From the NCBI RefSeq assembly GCF_037975245.1, contig NC_092571.1, positions 15,187,917-15,251,916 on the forward strand: DNA of 64,000 nt, given 5' to 3'. This DNA comes from Apostichopus japonicus. Taxonomy: Eukaryota > Echinodermata > Holothuroidea > Aspidochirotida > Stichopodidae. This document shows positions 23,451 through 33,065 of the stretch, piece by piece; the first letter of the stretch is position 1; each line of letters opens with the position of its first letter. The notes under the pieces are model-generated. The model was not told the DNA's origin. It saw only the letters and a list, made by a program, of their open reading frames with translations, and did no database searches. A program made the translations under genes and the position numbers.

Positions 23451-25972
23451 CCGTTTTTTTTTGCATTCAGCTGGGAAGAATTGAGAATTATAGTAGCACA
23501 ATCTTCCATTTAGAATTACTTAAATAGATCTTAATTATAGTCTAAATATACCAAAGAATGAACCATTTGACTTCCAAGTTTTTCTTTTCTTGAGAACTGT
23601 CGACCCCGATCACCACCCCCCCCCCCTGCTACACGAGAGTAAGCTTCGATAAACCCACAACTGCATCCCTCCTTTATCAAATACTTCATGGCCCTCCATG
23701 ATCTTTTGAGTGTGCACAATCTTGCATTTTGCAGCTACAGTACTTATATGGACCTAAACTATAGTCTAAATATGCCTCATAATTCACCATTTGACACTAA
23801 CAAAAACAAATTCTTGGAGAAGCTTCATTTATCCCAGGGCAGCTCCCGTTCTTCATAAAATCTTTGCCTCTGGAACTTCCACCAAAGTTCCTTACCAAAA
23901 TCAGTTGGGGGAGAGAGTTTGAATTTTTGCCCCCCCCCCCCAACATGGAAATCCTGTGCACGCTACTGATACGCTATGAATGTAAAATGTTGCAAAATGT
24001 CAAATTTTAGTCTGCCTTTGACAAACCATGTAATAAGAAAGCTGCATTAGTCTTTAGATTGAATATCAAGAACAGAGAAGAGATATTAATACTTTATTGA
24101 CAATTTGTTGGATCCAGAAAGCAAAAAGCATCAACCATTTAATTCACTGGTAAGGATTGTAAAGTATGGAATTGTTATTTCAATTCCTATCTGAAATATC
24201 CTGTAGACACATAGATTGTATGAATAATAAGGACATTTTCTGTTACCAATTTTGAGCTTGAAACTCCCTTCAAAATTTGTTATTATAGACTGAGAGATCT
24301 ACATGACATTGGTTAAAGGCACAGTGAAATATTCTGACAACCTACAAGTCACCTGGTATAAATCACAAAACTGCCAATTTGAGACCAATTGAGCCAATCT
24401 TTGAACCCTTGAGCCAATTTTTCCACCATTTGAGATACAGTAACCTGTTGACCCTGTTGATACCCCCCCCCCCGGGGTGAAAATGGAGAACTGGCACTTA
24501 AGTGTGCTTAAAGCAATACTACATATGAACTTTCCTTGAACTTTCCTGGATGACTTATAGAGCCCCAACTGAACTGGATCTGACCAAACTATGTTCACCA
24601 AGAGATATTTCAATACGAGGCGTTTTGAGCTATTGGCTGTCAAAGACGACCTATTTTGTACATCAGAGCAACTTTACAACCTCATTAATTGAGAAAAGCT
24701 ACAACCCTGAGTTTGGTTAGTTGTCGGCACTTCATATTTACAAGTTAGTTAAAAAACCCTCACAGCTCTCACATGGTTACGTTGGTAAAAAGAACTGGCA
24801 TCAAAACCCCTCTTCATGCAGAATCGCAGCATGAAATAACAACTTAGCTGCACAACTTACAAATATATTACAGGAAATCATGTAATCAATATTGTGTATT
24901 GTTTGGACTGGACATACATCAGTAAAAATAGCACTTTTTTGCAAAAAATAACCAAATTGAATAGTTTGGCATTTTTAAGTTGACGTAATTCCACAAGATC
25001 ATATTATTTAGTCTATAGGCTTTTTAATAGAAATATAATAGGATATTTAATTGCTGGAAATCAGACCTCACAAGAAAATGCCACGGTGGCGACAAATTGC
25101 GGAATTTCAAAGTGTGATGATTCGGCAAATTTTGAAGCAATGCAACTGAAATTTTCAGAATATGCTCATTTCATGGTGCTCTAATCATGCAATGATGGTG
25201 GTAATTTTTGGAGAGAGTCCAGCAACGGCCATCCGATCGCGACATTTGACACGGAATGACCCGTATGCCAAATTGGCAGAGACTGTCATACCTTTATACG
25301 TAAGAAATATTACTTTCCATGTTTATATTATAATTGATTATTGTAAAAGGTCAAAGATGATGAGGACAATGAGGTCAAACAGCTTGTCACACACTCCTGA
25401 ACTGTAAGGTTCATGGATTGTCTCAGCATGAGCTGTTTTGCCTTTGTGAGTAACATGTCACTGAATGTCAATATTAACTAAAAGGATTGCCTGTTTGTTG
25501 ACAAGTTCACTTATATACCCTTTGGCTTTGTACATAATTTTATCAAGTTAACTTGTGTGCGATATGACAGGTTAAAAATAACAACTGATCTTTGAACGGT
25601 AAATTAAAATACCATGCTAGAGTTTTACAGATGTAATGTACTGTAAAGTACTGTACATCTTTCGTATTGGCTAATCAGTATAAACGAAAATGTATGAAAT
25701 TTGGAAGTATGAACATAACAAGAAGTAAATACGGTTTAAGGATGTGCATCTGCAGCTTGATAAGTATGGTAGTACTTTTGTTATTCTCCATGAAAGAGGG
25801 AGGTTGGCTGGGGGGGGGGGGTTGGGTGGGTGATTCACACTTTACACTCTAACAATTAACAAAGAACAATATGTGTAAACTGGTACATATTGGTGAAAAG
25901 GGGCAGCAGAGGGGAAGTGTGGCGAGTATTATATTTTAATCAGGAGTATTTTAACAATTATATTGTGCTTAC

Positions 25973-26030
25973 CTTGTCCATTGATAGTCACACACACTAG
26001 TGATAGGAACAGCAGATGAGAAAGCAACAT
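25973..26030 (-). CDS. FReD gene 1, exon 1: start codon and signal peptide
   Basis: Minus strand, ATG at 26030 and donor CAAG|GTAAGC; 58 nt, ending in phase 1. It encodes MLLSHLLFLSLVCVTINGQ plus the first base of an Ala codon completed by exon 2. This is a classic cleavable signal peptide: short n-region, Leu-rich core, small residues near the end. Unit 2 has the same exon (61731..61788) with matching phase. About 67 nt upstream of the ATG is a sequence like an acceptor ('tttttctgtgttggacag'), so the transcript may have a further 5' leader exon. CCAAT-like motifs at about 26.23..26.26 kb are conserved between units. The link to exon 2 across 9.3 kb rests on phase and on duplication of the same layout. 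Confidence 0.75.
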
Positions 26031-26796
26031 CTTGCTTGAAACTGGTTGACCAAGAACGGGAGTTTCCTCTTCTTGAAAGTCCTGTCCAACACAGAAAAAC
26101 AACAAGGAAAACAGCCTGTCACTTCCAAGATAATAGGGAATGAAATGACTCTATTCCTAATGGAGAGATTATTCATATCAGGCTTAAACAATGACGTGAG
26201 AAATTAAAACATGAATATTCATTTTGATGTTCATTCCAATCACTGATTGGCTGAATACAAACATTTATGTCATAACAGCTCAATCTACTGAGATTCTACT
26301 GTTCTGAAGAGGCAGCAATGATATACACTACAGCTCTGTGTATCTGCAGAAGCTTACTTCAAATAAAAATGATAATTAAATCTCAAATCTCAAGGTTCAT
26401 AGACATGAAATTTGCACTTCTTAACCTATGAAGATAAAAATAACAATTCTGAATAAAAGACACACGTTTATGACAATAGTCAACATAATAAAGATTTCAA
26501 ATTTCAAATTTTTAATAACAATAACATAAGGCAGTTTCAGCATCGATTTTTATCATATGCTGCTCATATATTTCTATATTTTCTACGAACTATAGAACAC
26601 CAAAATAAATACATTTTCTAAAATCCAGAGACACAAACTAAAACATAACTCTTTAAAAATGGGGAGAAAGTAATTGTTGTCTTTATCTCTGTTGCAAAAA
26701 GTACTTGTAACCTTTTTGTCTGTTTTGACAAGCTTAACGTACCCTTTACAGAGGCTTCCTGTCTAGATCTTGCTTGACGGATTCACTACAATATAC

Positions 26797-26839
26797 CTGG
26801 ATATCTTTCAAGTATTGAATGCTCTGGAAATCCCACTCA
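26797..26839 (-). pseudogene. TRAIP fragment, small exon 4, unit 1 end
   Basis: Minus strand. Acceptor 'tttgttttcag', then 43 nt reading EWDFQSIQYLKDIQ and donor CAG|GTATAT. A second AG four bases later would bring it into frame with exon 3. The product looks like a continuation of a coiled coil. It belongs to the TRAIP piece lacking exon 2 and carrying a frameshifted exon 3, so it is probably not translated. Confidence 0.35.
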
Positions 26840-27047
26840 CTGAAAACAAAGAAAAAAGGAATTGTTTCTATTTCTAGTGACTGAAGATGAAAGTAAATAT
26901 CCTAAAACCGTCATTGGCTATCTGTTCCTGTTTCAACATTTTTGGTCTCATGGGTAAAGTAAAGGGAAATTTACAGCCAAGCTTATCAAAAAAGGGATTT
27001 ACAGACTTATATAAATATGGAAAAAACTGAAGATGAAAGTGTCATAC

Positions 27048-27217
27048 TCTGAAACCATCATTGATCATCTGTTCCTGTTTTAACTGTTTGGTCATAATCC
27101 TTACTCTGCCATTTAAGGAATCCACTAGAGTATAGAGAGCCCTTCACTTTCAGAGTGCAGTTCACCTTTCTCCTTAGTTAGACTGGTCACTTTCAATTGA
27201 ATCTCATCAAGAGCATT
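27048..27217 (-). pseudogene. TRAIP fragment, coiled-coil exon 3, frameshifted
   Basis: Minus strand, acceptor 'aagatgttatttcag' type ending before AATGCTC, and donor TTCAGA|GTATGA. It starts NALDEIQLKVTSLTKEKGEL like the intact copy at 62756..62923 but is 170 nt long instead of 168. Two extra bases shift the frame and bring in TAG soon after ...GLSIL. Broken copy. Confidence 0.65.
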
Positions 27218-27284
27218 CTGAAATAACAAGATGTGGACAACAATGTAAGGGAAAAAAACAAATTAACAGTTATTTCTTATGAGT

Positions 27285-27300
27285 TTCTCTTAAGCTTAGT
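27285..27300. other. Boundary between tandem units 1 and 2
   Basis: Left of here the sequence matches 61.7..63.0 kb (end of unit 2). Right of here it matches both 1.81 kb onward and 63.0 kb onward, beginning near 'ctcttaagcttagtcttgta'. The junction falls between TRAIP exon 3 and exon 1, so it marks the crossover point inside TRAIP introns. Confidence 0.65.
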
Positions 27301-27641
27301 CTTGTAACTGAACATTGGAGTACTTCAAAGAGATTACTTAAAGAAACTAAAGATGAATGAAGTCATAAAGAGCTTGAGCAGCAACACAAGACTGACTCTC
27401 TAGGTACTAAATGTGCAAAATAAATATTAATTGAAAGTGTGAACAAATATACTGCAATATAATAGGTAAACTACTCTACTGTAAAATAGCATGTTCAATG
27501 GTAGCTCTCACCAGTAATGGGGATAATGTGAACAGTTACAACCTCCAGTATTATTTTTTTTCAGAAACTTTTTGCATTATTTATCATCATCATGGTAACA
27601 AGTTTGAAGACCATCAAAGAAGACCTTAAATTACTACTAAC

Positions 27642-27746
27642 CATTTGTCATGTTTCATGGTACACATGCCCACAGGGACATGCAGAGACCACCTGATGAT
27701 CTAACTCCAGACATTCTGAACAGATGGTACAGACAACACTTGGCAT
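27642..27746 (-). pseudogene. TRAIP fragment, RING exon 1, unit 2, with premature stop
   Basis: Minus strand, ATG at 27746. It gives the same MPSVVCTICSECLELDH and CPCGHVYHET as unit 1, then an in-frame TGA at 27648..27650 before donor ATG|GTTAGT. Compared with unit 1 there are seven more bases before the donor; removing a single base would restore a Cys at the family's zinc-ligand position. No exon 2 lies between it and exon 3 at 27048..27217, and exon 1 (phase 2) cannot join exon 3 (phase 0) in frame. Inactive hybrid copy. Confidence 0.7.
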
Positions 27747-27788
27747 GATTAAACAGCCAATCAGCAGCAATGCACTAGGATACCATCT

Positions 27789-28841
27789 CTGTGTGAAAAA
27801 CAACACAATTAGAATAAATACAATTATGTATTTGTAGTAGCCAGACTTGTTGTGCATATACAAAGTTAGGGGTAGGGTAGGGATATGAGTACCAGTTCAA
27901 AGCCTTGAGGATGAGTACCACAAAATTTTCTGAGTACCAGTGCAAAGCCAGAGTGATCCAAATTACTGTGATCATTTACAAGAACAGTTTCACACTGACA
28001 TCTAAGCCTAAACTTCACAAAGTTCTAACTCTAAATCCAATTTAAAGTTGCTTAGAAACACATTGTAGCAAAAGCATTGTATGGTAACTACCGTCATAAT
28101 TACATTCCAGAACAAGGTTTATATACATATCTTCCCAGATATATACATCTTAGTAACTCAGAAATTTTGTCCTTTATACCATGGCATCAAATACCTTAAA
28201 ATAACTATGATTCCTGTAGAAATTTCCAGTTCTATGCTAACACCAAAATATGTGACAAAAATCCCATTCAGCTAACTATTGCAATTATGAGGTCATTGCT
28301 GTAAATTTGGCCAATGTTATATGATGGAATACTGTAAGTTTGCGATAGTAATGGCAATAAAGTTCTTTTAAAGGATAGCAGTAATGACAATCTTGCTGAT
28401 GTTACTCACTGGTTTAGTTCTATCCTTCAGCTATTTGATTTCATAGACGGTTTGACCAAATTGCACCGTAAGTTGAGAGAATTATACAGTACTTGAATTA
28501 AAGGTGCAAGTCAAACTAATTTTATACTACAATCCAGCATTGTAATGTAATACATAAACAGCATTGAAATTTCACAAAAATATATCAAAATACAAAATAG
28601 ATGTTTTCATTGTTTCACTGTGGCAAATTTTGCCATTTCTGTTATGGGTTTGCAGATTGAAATTTTTATTGAAAAAGTGGCTGCAAGTTGACTCAAAGAA
28701 ATACACTGTATATCATTATAACTACATGTGTAACACAGGGTTCCAGTTACTATGCAGTGCCATTCCAGCACCATAGGTTTCGATCCTTCCCCGATGGCGG
28801 AAAGGCTCGAAACCCATGTCGGAGAGATACATTTAAGGAAT
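27789..28841. other. Intergenic DNA shared with unit 1; no gene seen
   Basis: Closely similar to 2.78..4.15 kb. No coding exon is recognised. Confidence 0.5.
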
Positions 28842-29075
28842 GGATTTTAGGTACTAATTTAGAATCCGTACCAATCGACCCTACTTCCTAACCCCTAACC
28901 CTATTCCCTACTTCCTTACCCTACTCCCTAAACCCTAAATATATTCCCTACTTCCTAACCCTAATTCCTAACCCTACTCCTTAACCCTACTTTCTAACCC
29001 CTAACCTTATTCTGCCGATTCGAAGTAAGCTTTCCCATTCATATGGTACGGATTCTAAAGTTAGGCCGGATTGTA
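28842..29075. mobile_element. 218-bp MITE containing CCCTAA-like degenerate repeats
   Basis: The element is 28850..29067. Ends GGTACTAATTTAGAATCC and (opposite strand) GGCCTAACTTTAGAATCC, both continuing GTACCA, form terminal inverted repeats. Flanks GGATTTTA (28842..28849) and GGATTGTA (29068..29075) are an 8-bp target duplication with one mismatch. Unit 1 has the uninterrupted site at about 4150 ('ggattttacacagg'). The core is a degenerate array of 'ccctacttcctaa' and 'ccctaaccctattc' units. No ORF, so non-autonomous. Confidence 0.75.
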
Positions 29076-30390
29076 CACAGGAATTAATTTGTAAAACTTT
29101 TTTGATTCGCGTGGAAGGATAGGTACACCGTCTTCAAATGTGATGGTTTGCTGGATAGACTGAATTGTAGTTAAGACAAGATTGGGGAATAGATGCACAG
29201 TCTTTTATGTACATGTTGATTGAATAGTTTAAAAATGTAAGTTCGTAAGAGTCGATACACTGTCTTCAAATGTATAATATAGGCTAGGCCTAACCTTGCA
29301 GTAACACTAACTTCCTGACTAACAGTAACAGTACACTTGCCTAGGAACAAACAATATGTGATTTGTTCAAAGGCCTAGCCTAGCCTTTGCTTGAGTTTGG
29401 ACACTTGAGGAAAGTAAAACCATTATACCTCTTTCACTCCGGCAAAGCCGTGTTAGACACGGTAATACAATTAATTTAATTTTAGCAAATGTTCTGCCGA
29501 TTCTACCGTACTCTGGCTGACGGCAGCGTTATAACTTTTATGACAGGGCCGTATATATAGCGCGCTGACTGAAAATTGAACAGGCCGCCGTAAACTTAGC
29601 GGGCGTATAGAACGCCATGTAAACTTTAAAGTAGAACGATAGTGACAGAAAAAAATCTCTCATTTTCATATATAATGTAGTTTATATGTTACCAAGCAAC
29701 ATTTTTTTTTAATTTTCCAAATAGCACACCGGAAAGTTATAAAAACGGGATTATAACATCGTTTTTTTGTCTCCGTAATTTAGGAATTTGCAAACACTGC
29801 AACAGCCCTCATATCAGTGAATGACGTCACTGTGATGATCTTTTCTGTTTGTGCACTGTTCAGTACGGAGCTGTGCGTGCATTTCGTGTCATCATAACTG
29901 TTATTTTAGTTTAATTTTCCGGCGTATTGTTCAAGACAAAAATAGATAATGAATATCATGGTGTTTCTTGATTTCTTCACCACGTGTTTACAAGTTTTTT
30001 TTTACGAAATTTGCGGCGATTTCGCAACGATTTCCCAATATCTGAAGAGGTAACTCGCAAGCTGACCCAAAGTAACGTAAATCTCAAGATCACGTTTTTG
30101 GCGGGTTTTATACAGAGTGATGTATGAATGTGCTCACTTACCAGTCAAACTGGCACAATAACAATAGTGATGATAGTCTCAAACGTAGATTAGTATAACA
30201 TCCGAAAGAAAATACAAAGTTCTAAACAAAGTAGATTCGCTTGTATGCACTAGGCCTACTGTTAAACATAAACGTTCCTTGTTCCGTGCGTCATTAAATC
30301 CAACAGAAAGGTTTCATTGAGCTTGAAATACAACCGCATTTGAACTTAATCGAGTAGTTAGTCTAGCTCGAAAAATTTTCTCACTACATG
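29076..30390. other. Shared DNA to ~29.64 kb, then unit 2-specific sequence
   Basis: To about 29.64 kb this matches 4.15..4.73 kb. From there to about 32.97 kb unit 2 carries a block unrelated to unit 1. A CRE-like 'atgacgtcac' sits at about 29821. No exon is supported in this part. Confidence 0.45.
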
Positions 30391-31104
30391 CAATACCTAG
30401 GGTGTTACTAAAACGAATGACAATTGCGTTACACGTAACGAATGACAATATGTTTTACACACTAAAAAATTGCGTTAACTAAAACGAATGACAGTAATGA
30501 CAGCACAGACATTTGCTTCAACCGGATATCACAGTTCAGACTTCGTGGGTATCTAGATCTAGTATAGTACGGACAAGATAAAAACGCACCTTATAGCAAG
30601 CGAAATTGTAAGTCTGATTTTAAAAAGTAAATTTAACGTCATTTTTCCGATATTAATTGTTAGAAACTGACAATACTATAATCTTGAAACGGCTTCAGTT
30701 ATCTTTCTATATAAATCTACAGAGGTAAAAAGCACAGCACTCAAGCGCATTCTCACACAAAATCTTTCCTGTGGTTTCTATCCGTAAATTACACCAAAAC
30801 CCTACAACCACGTAACATGCGATTTTCCTCAAATCATTTTTGCGCAGAAAACCCAATAACCGCATTTACTCCACACCGTTATTCATTCTATCTCCACTCA
30901 CCACCGTCCTTCGTTGTCATTCGTTGTCATTCGTTGTCATTCGCTGTCATTCGCTGTCATTCGCTGTCATTCGCTGTCATTCGCTGTCATTCGCTGTCAT
31001 TCGCTGTCATTCGCTGTCATTCGCAAATGATAATTTACCCTGTACAAAGTCAATTGTCATTCGGTCATTCGCTGTCATTCGTTTTAGTTTGTCCCCAATA
31101 CCTA
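30391..31104. mobile_element. MITE, GGG-terminal family, copy in unit 2 (reversed)
   Basis: The element is 30400..31095 (696 bp), starting GGGTGTTACTAAAACGAATG and ending with the complement of GGGACAAACTAAAACGAATG. It is the reverse complement of the unit 1 copy. The direct repeat CAATACCTA flanks it at 30391..30399 and 31096..31104 (9 bp; 8 or 9 depending on the exact end). About 12 tandem copies of a 10-bp unit (tcattcgctg) at about 30908..31025, against about five in unit 1, account for most of the length difference. No transposase gene. Confidence 0.8.
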
Positions 31105-31120
31105 TTGCGTTTATTCACAG

Positions 31121-31231
31121 GCATGCCTCGTGGTTTGGGCTTCAGGAGGAGACGTATTCTAGCACAACTTCACGTAGGTCCGCAAACGGTACTTTCACAC
31201 TGTGCAAACATAAGTGACAGTGTGCGCTACC
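31121..31231 (+). CDS. Candidate plus-strand coding exon, unknown gene
   Basis: Acceptor 'tgcgtttattcacag' ends at 31120, ATG lies at 31123, and 36 open codons (MPRGLGFRRRRILAQLHVGP ...) lead to a consensus donor CTACC|GTAAGT at 31232. It is an Arg-rich start without recognised domain. It sits between two MITEs in the unit 2-only block. Consensus splice signals on both sides make it more than a random ORF, but there is no second copy to test conservation. Confidence 0.3.
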
Positions 31232-31267
31232 GTAAGTAATACTTATTCGATGTTTTGTTTCACTCGA

Positions 31268-31984
31268 GCATACACCAGGCGCGGCGGAACGGAAAAATTA
31301 TTGGGGGGGGGGGGGCTAATGTGTGGAGACTATCTAAGGGGAGCGCCACCATGAGTTGGCGCGGAGCTTACAATAAAATTTGGGGTTTTTCAAACCCCCA
31401 GGTGGCCGGAAACGGCACTTTCCGAGTGTTTTATGCTGCGAATAACTAGCCCTAAAATATTGGTCTCAAGCCTGCAATTTCTCAGATTGCACGCAAAAAT
31501 CTGTAAAAACATTGTAATTTGTATATTCGATGGTGTTATAAGAGAGTAGATATTACTCGTAGTGTACTCGCAAAGACGTTTTTGAGTGTAGTAAGGGGAT
31601 GTTGGAGAACTGGATGAAATGAGGCAAGTCATTGGCTTAAGACGAAGCCTTGTGTTGCGCTTACCGGTATCCACACTCACTGTTTCCACTTTTCACGGGG
31701 CATGAAGACACGGTTGGGCTGACTATGTGGTCTATAGCCAGGGGACGGGCCGAGGGTCCCCCCAGCTTTTACTTAAATTATTACATCTATATAGTATACG
31801 TGTGCATCGGACAGATCGACAAGTATGCATTGAAAAATGGGCAGATGCACGTTTCGGAGCCTTGGTAAATATTGGGGGGGGGGGGGCTTATCAAGCATTT
31901 GCCCCCTCAACTTTTTCATTGGGGGGCTGAGCCCCCCCCCCCCCCAAGCCCCCCCCCCCCGGTTCCGCCGCCACTGGCATACAC
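31268..31984. mobile_element. hAT-like MITE, 701 bp
   Basis: Element 31276..31976. Left end CAGGCGCGGCGGAACGG and right end (opposite strand) CAGTGGCGGCGGAACCGG form inverted repeats, with G-runs just inside. A perfect 8-bp target duplication GCATACAC lies at 31268..31275 and 31977..31984. CAG-starting ends with an 8-bp duplication are the hAT pattern. A reversed second copy lies at 33975..34654. No transposase. Confidence 0.82.
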
Positions 31985-32231
31985 ACATTTCCTATTCGTA
32001 TTACATTTAAAGTGGTTTGGAGGGTATGAACACATCTCTGCCCAAAAAAAAAACTCTGCCTAAGCGACGTCCATGCCCCAATTGAAATTTGCACGTGGAT
32101 TCTCTCCTCATATAGTCATTAGGTTGTTCACGTCTGACATGTCTTCCAGTTCCAGCACTTGCTGTTGCATTTATCGGGATATATATAAGTAATGCGGCAT
32201 AAAAGCATCAATCTTTCAAACTTTTTTTACT

Positions 32232-32604
32232 TTAGTGACCTTGCCACACAATGATGGAGAGACGACGTCTTTTCTTCATAGGCGAATCTGTGTTTTTCTT
32301 CGCCAGCTTTGTTGGCACTGCAGTGGTCTTTAACATCGGTCTGCATTTTCCTGACACATTCAACTTTTTCTGCATCAAATATTTAGGGTCCCAATCATCT
32401 TCTGTGAAGTGGGCAGAACAAACTTTCACATTCTTGCCATCAGAAACTCCTTGTGCGATGAAGTCTTTCCTGGTTCTCCTCACAAATCGTATCCAGAGTT
32501 TCCGATTTCTCTCACTACTTTTTCCGCTTGGAAAATTGAAAAAAACTTATTGTAGAGTCCACATTCGTTCTGTTGCATCCCCCTACAACGCAATTTCTTG
32601 GCAT
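32232..32604 (-). pseudogene. THAP-domain exon with one frameshift
   Basis: Minus strand, ATG at 32604. The reading starts MPRNCVVGGCNRTNVDSTIS and, in a frame shifted by one base, continues SERNRKLWIRFVRRTRKDF, then VKVCSAHFTEDDWDP and LKTTAVPT. C-x4-C, the invariant Trp, C-x2-H and A-V-P-T are the marks of a THAP (C2CH) zinc-finger DNA-binding domain, found in cellular factors and in P-element/Kolobok-type transposases. The shift maps to a run of seven A (32539..32545 on plus), so either a real lesion or an assembly homopolymer error. A possible donor (CAAG|GTCACT) at about 32241 may continue the gene. Unit 2 only. Confidence 0.65.
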
Positions 32605-32719
32605 TTTGCTAGTGGTTTAGGTTGTTTGTCGAGTCCAATATAGAGTAGGTTGCAACTAAACTTACACACTAAGTGCACACAGCTGAAGTACGCTACGCCG
32701 AGCTCACTTTGTTCATCAT

Positions 32720-32775
32720 CATAACGACGTCACATGTCACTGTAGATCACGTGATCATTAGATCACGTGATCATC
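32720..32775. promoter_or_regulatory. CRE plus duplicated E-box palindrome upstream of THAP exon
   Basis: 'acgacgtcac' (CRE-like) is followed by two copies of the palindrome 'gatcacgtgatc'. The module lies just upstream of the THAP start on the minus strand and matches the module at 2405..2450. The flanking DNA to about 32.95 kb is also similar to 2.45..2.6 kb. A CRE/USF-type promoter is the natural reading; not proven. Confidence 0.4.
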
Positions 32776-33065
32776 ATATCGCTTTTCGCGAAAAGCCCAA
32801 TTTTTGTTTAAAAAGTCAACGAGTTTAGGAATTTTTTTAAGCCTCTCCCAACATCGGATTGACTTGAATTTTCACATGTGTAATATGGAAACCAACTAGA
32901 ATACTCTTGAATAAAATCGTATTTTTTCGTCGATGCTGAAAAATCACTATCGTTCATCTTTAATTCAACTAACGCAACTAATATACTACTGTACAGAGCC
33001 GTTCATAGTCTATCTACGGTTCTGCTACTGCATAAGTCTAGCGCCCTCTTTTTAGCAGACGTCTA

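Larger units (their letters stand above)
16651..25972 (-). other. Intron 1 of FReD gene 1 (~9.3 kb)
   Basis: Separates the signal-peptide exon from the heptad exon. It contains TGACCT-type repeats, a CA microsatellite at about 19344..19362, internally duplicated blocks between about 19.5 and 23.4 kb, and G-rich tracts. No exon is supported. Unit 2's intron 1 is longer because of the DIRS element and small insertions. The DIRS empty site is at 23684/23685. Confidence 0.65.

Noticed and set aside
28870-29010. True interstitial telomere array
   Set aside because: Units are irregular (ccctacttcc, ccctattccc mixed with ccctaa) and confined to a MITE core.
30900-31025. CRISPR array
   Set aside because: The repeats are 10-bp direct tandem units with no spacers, in an animal genome.
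30817-31239. Plus-strand frames with SLSFAVIRCH repeats
   Set aside because: Translation of the 10-bp minisatellite in the MITE.
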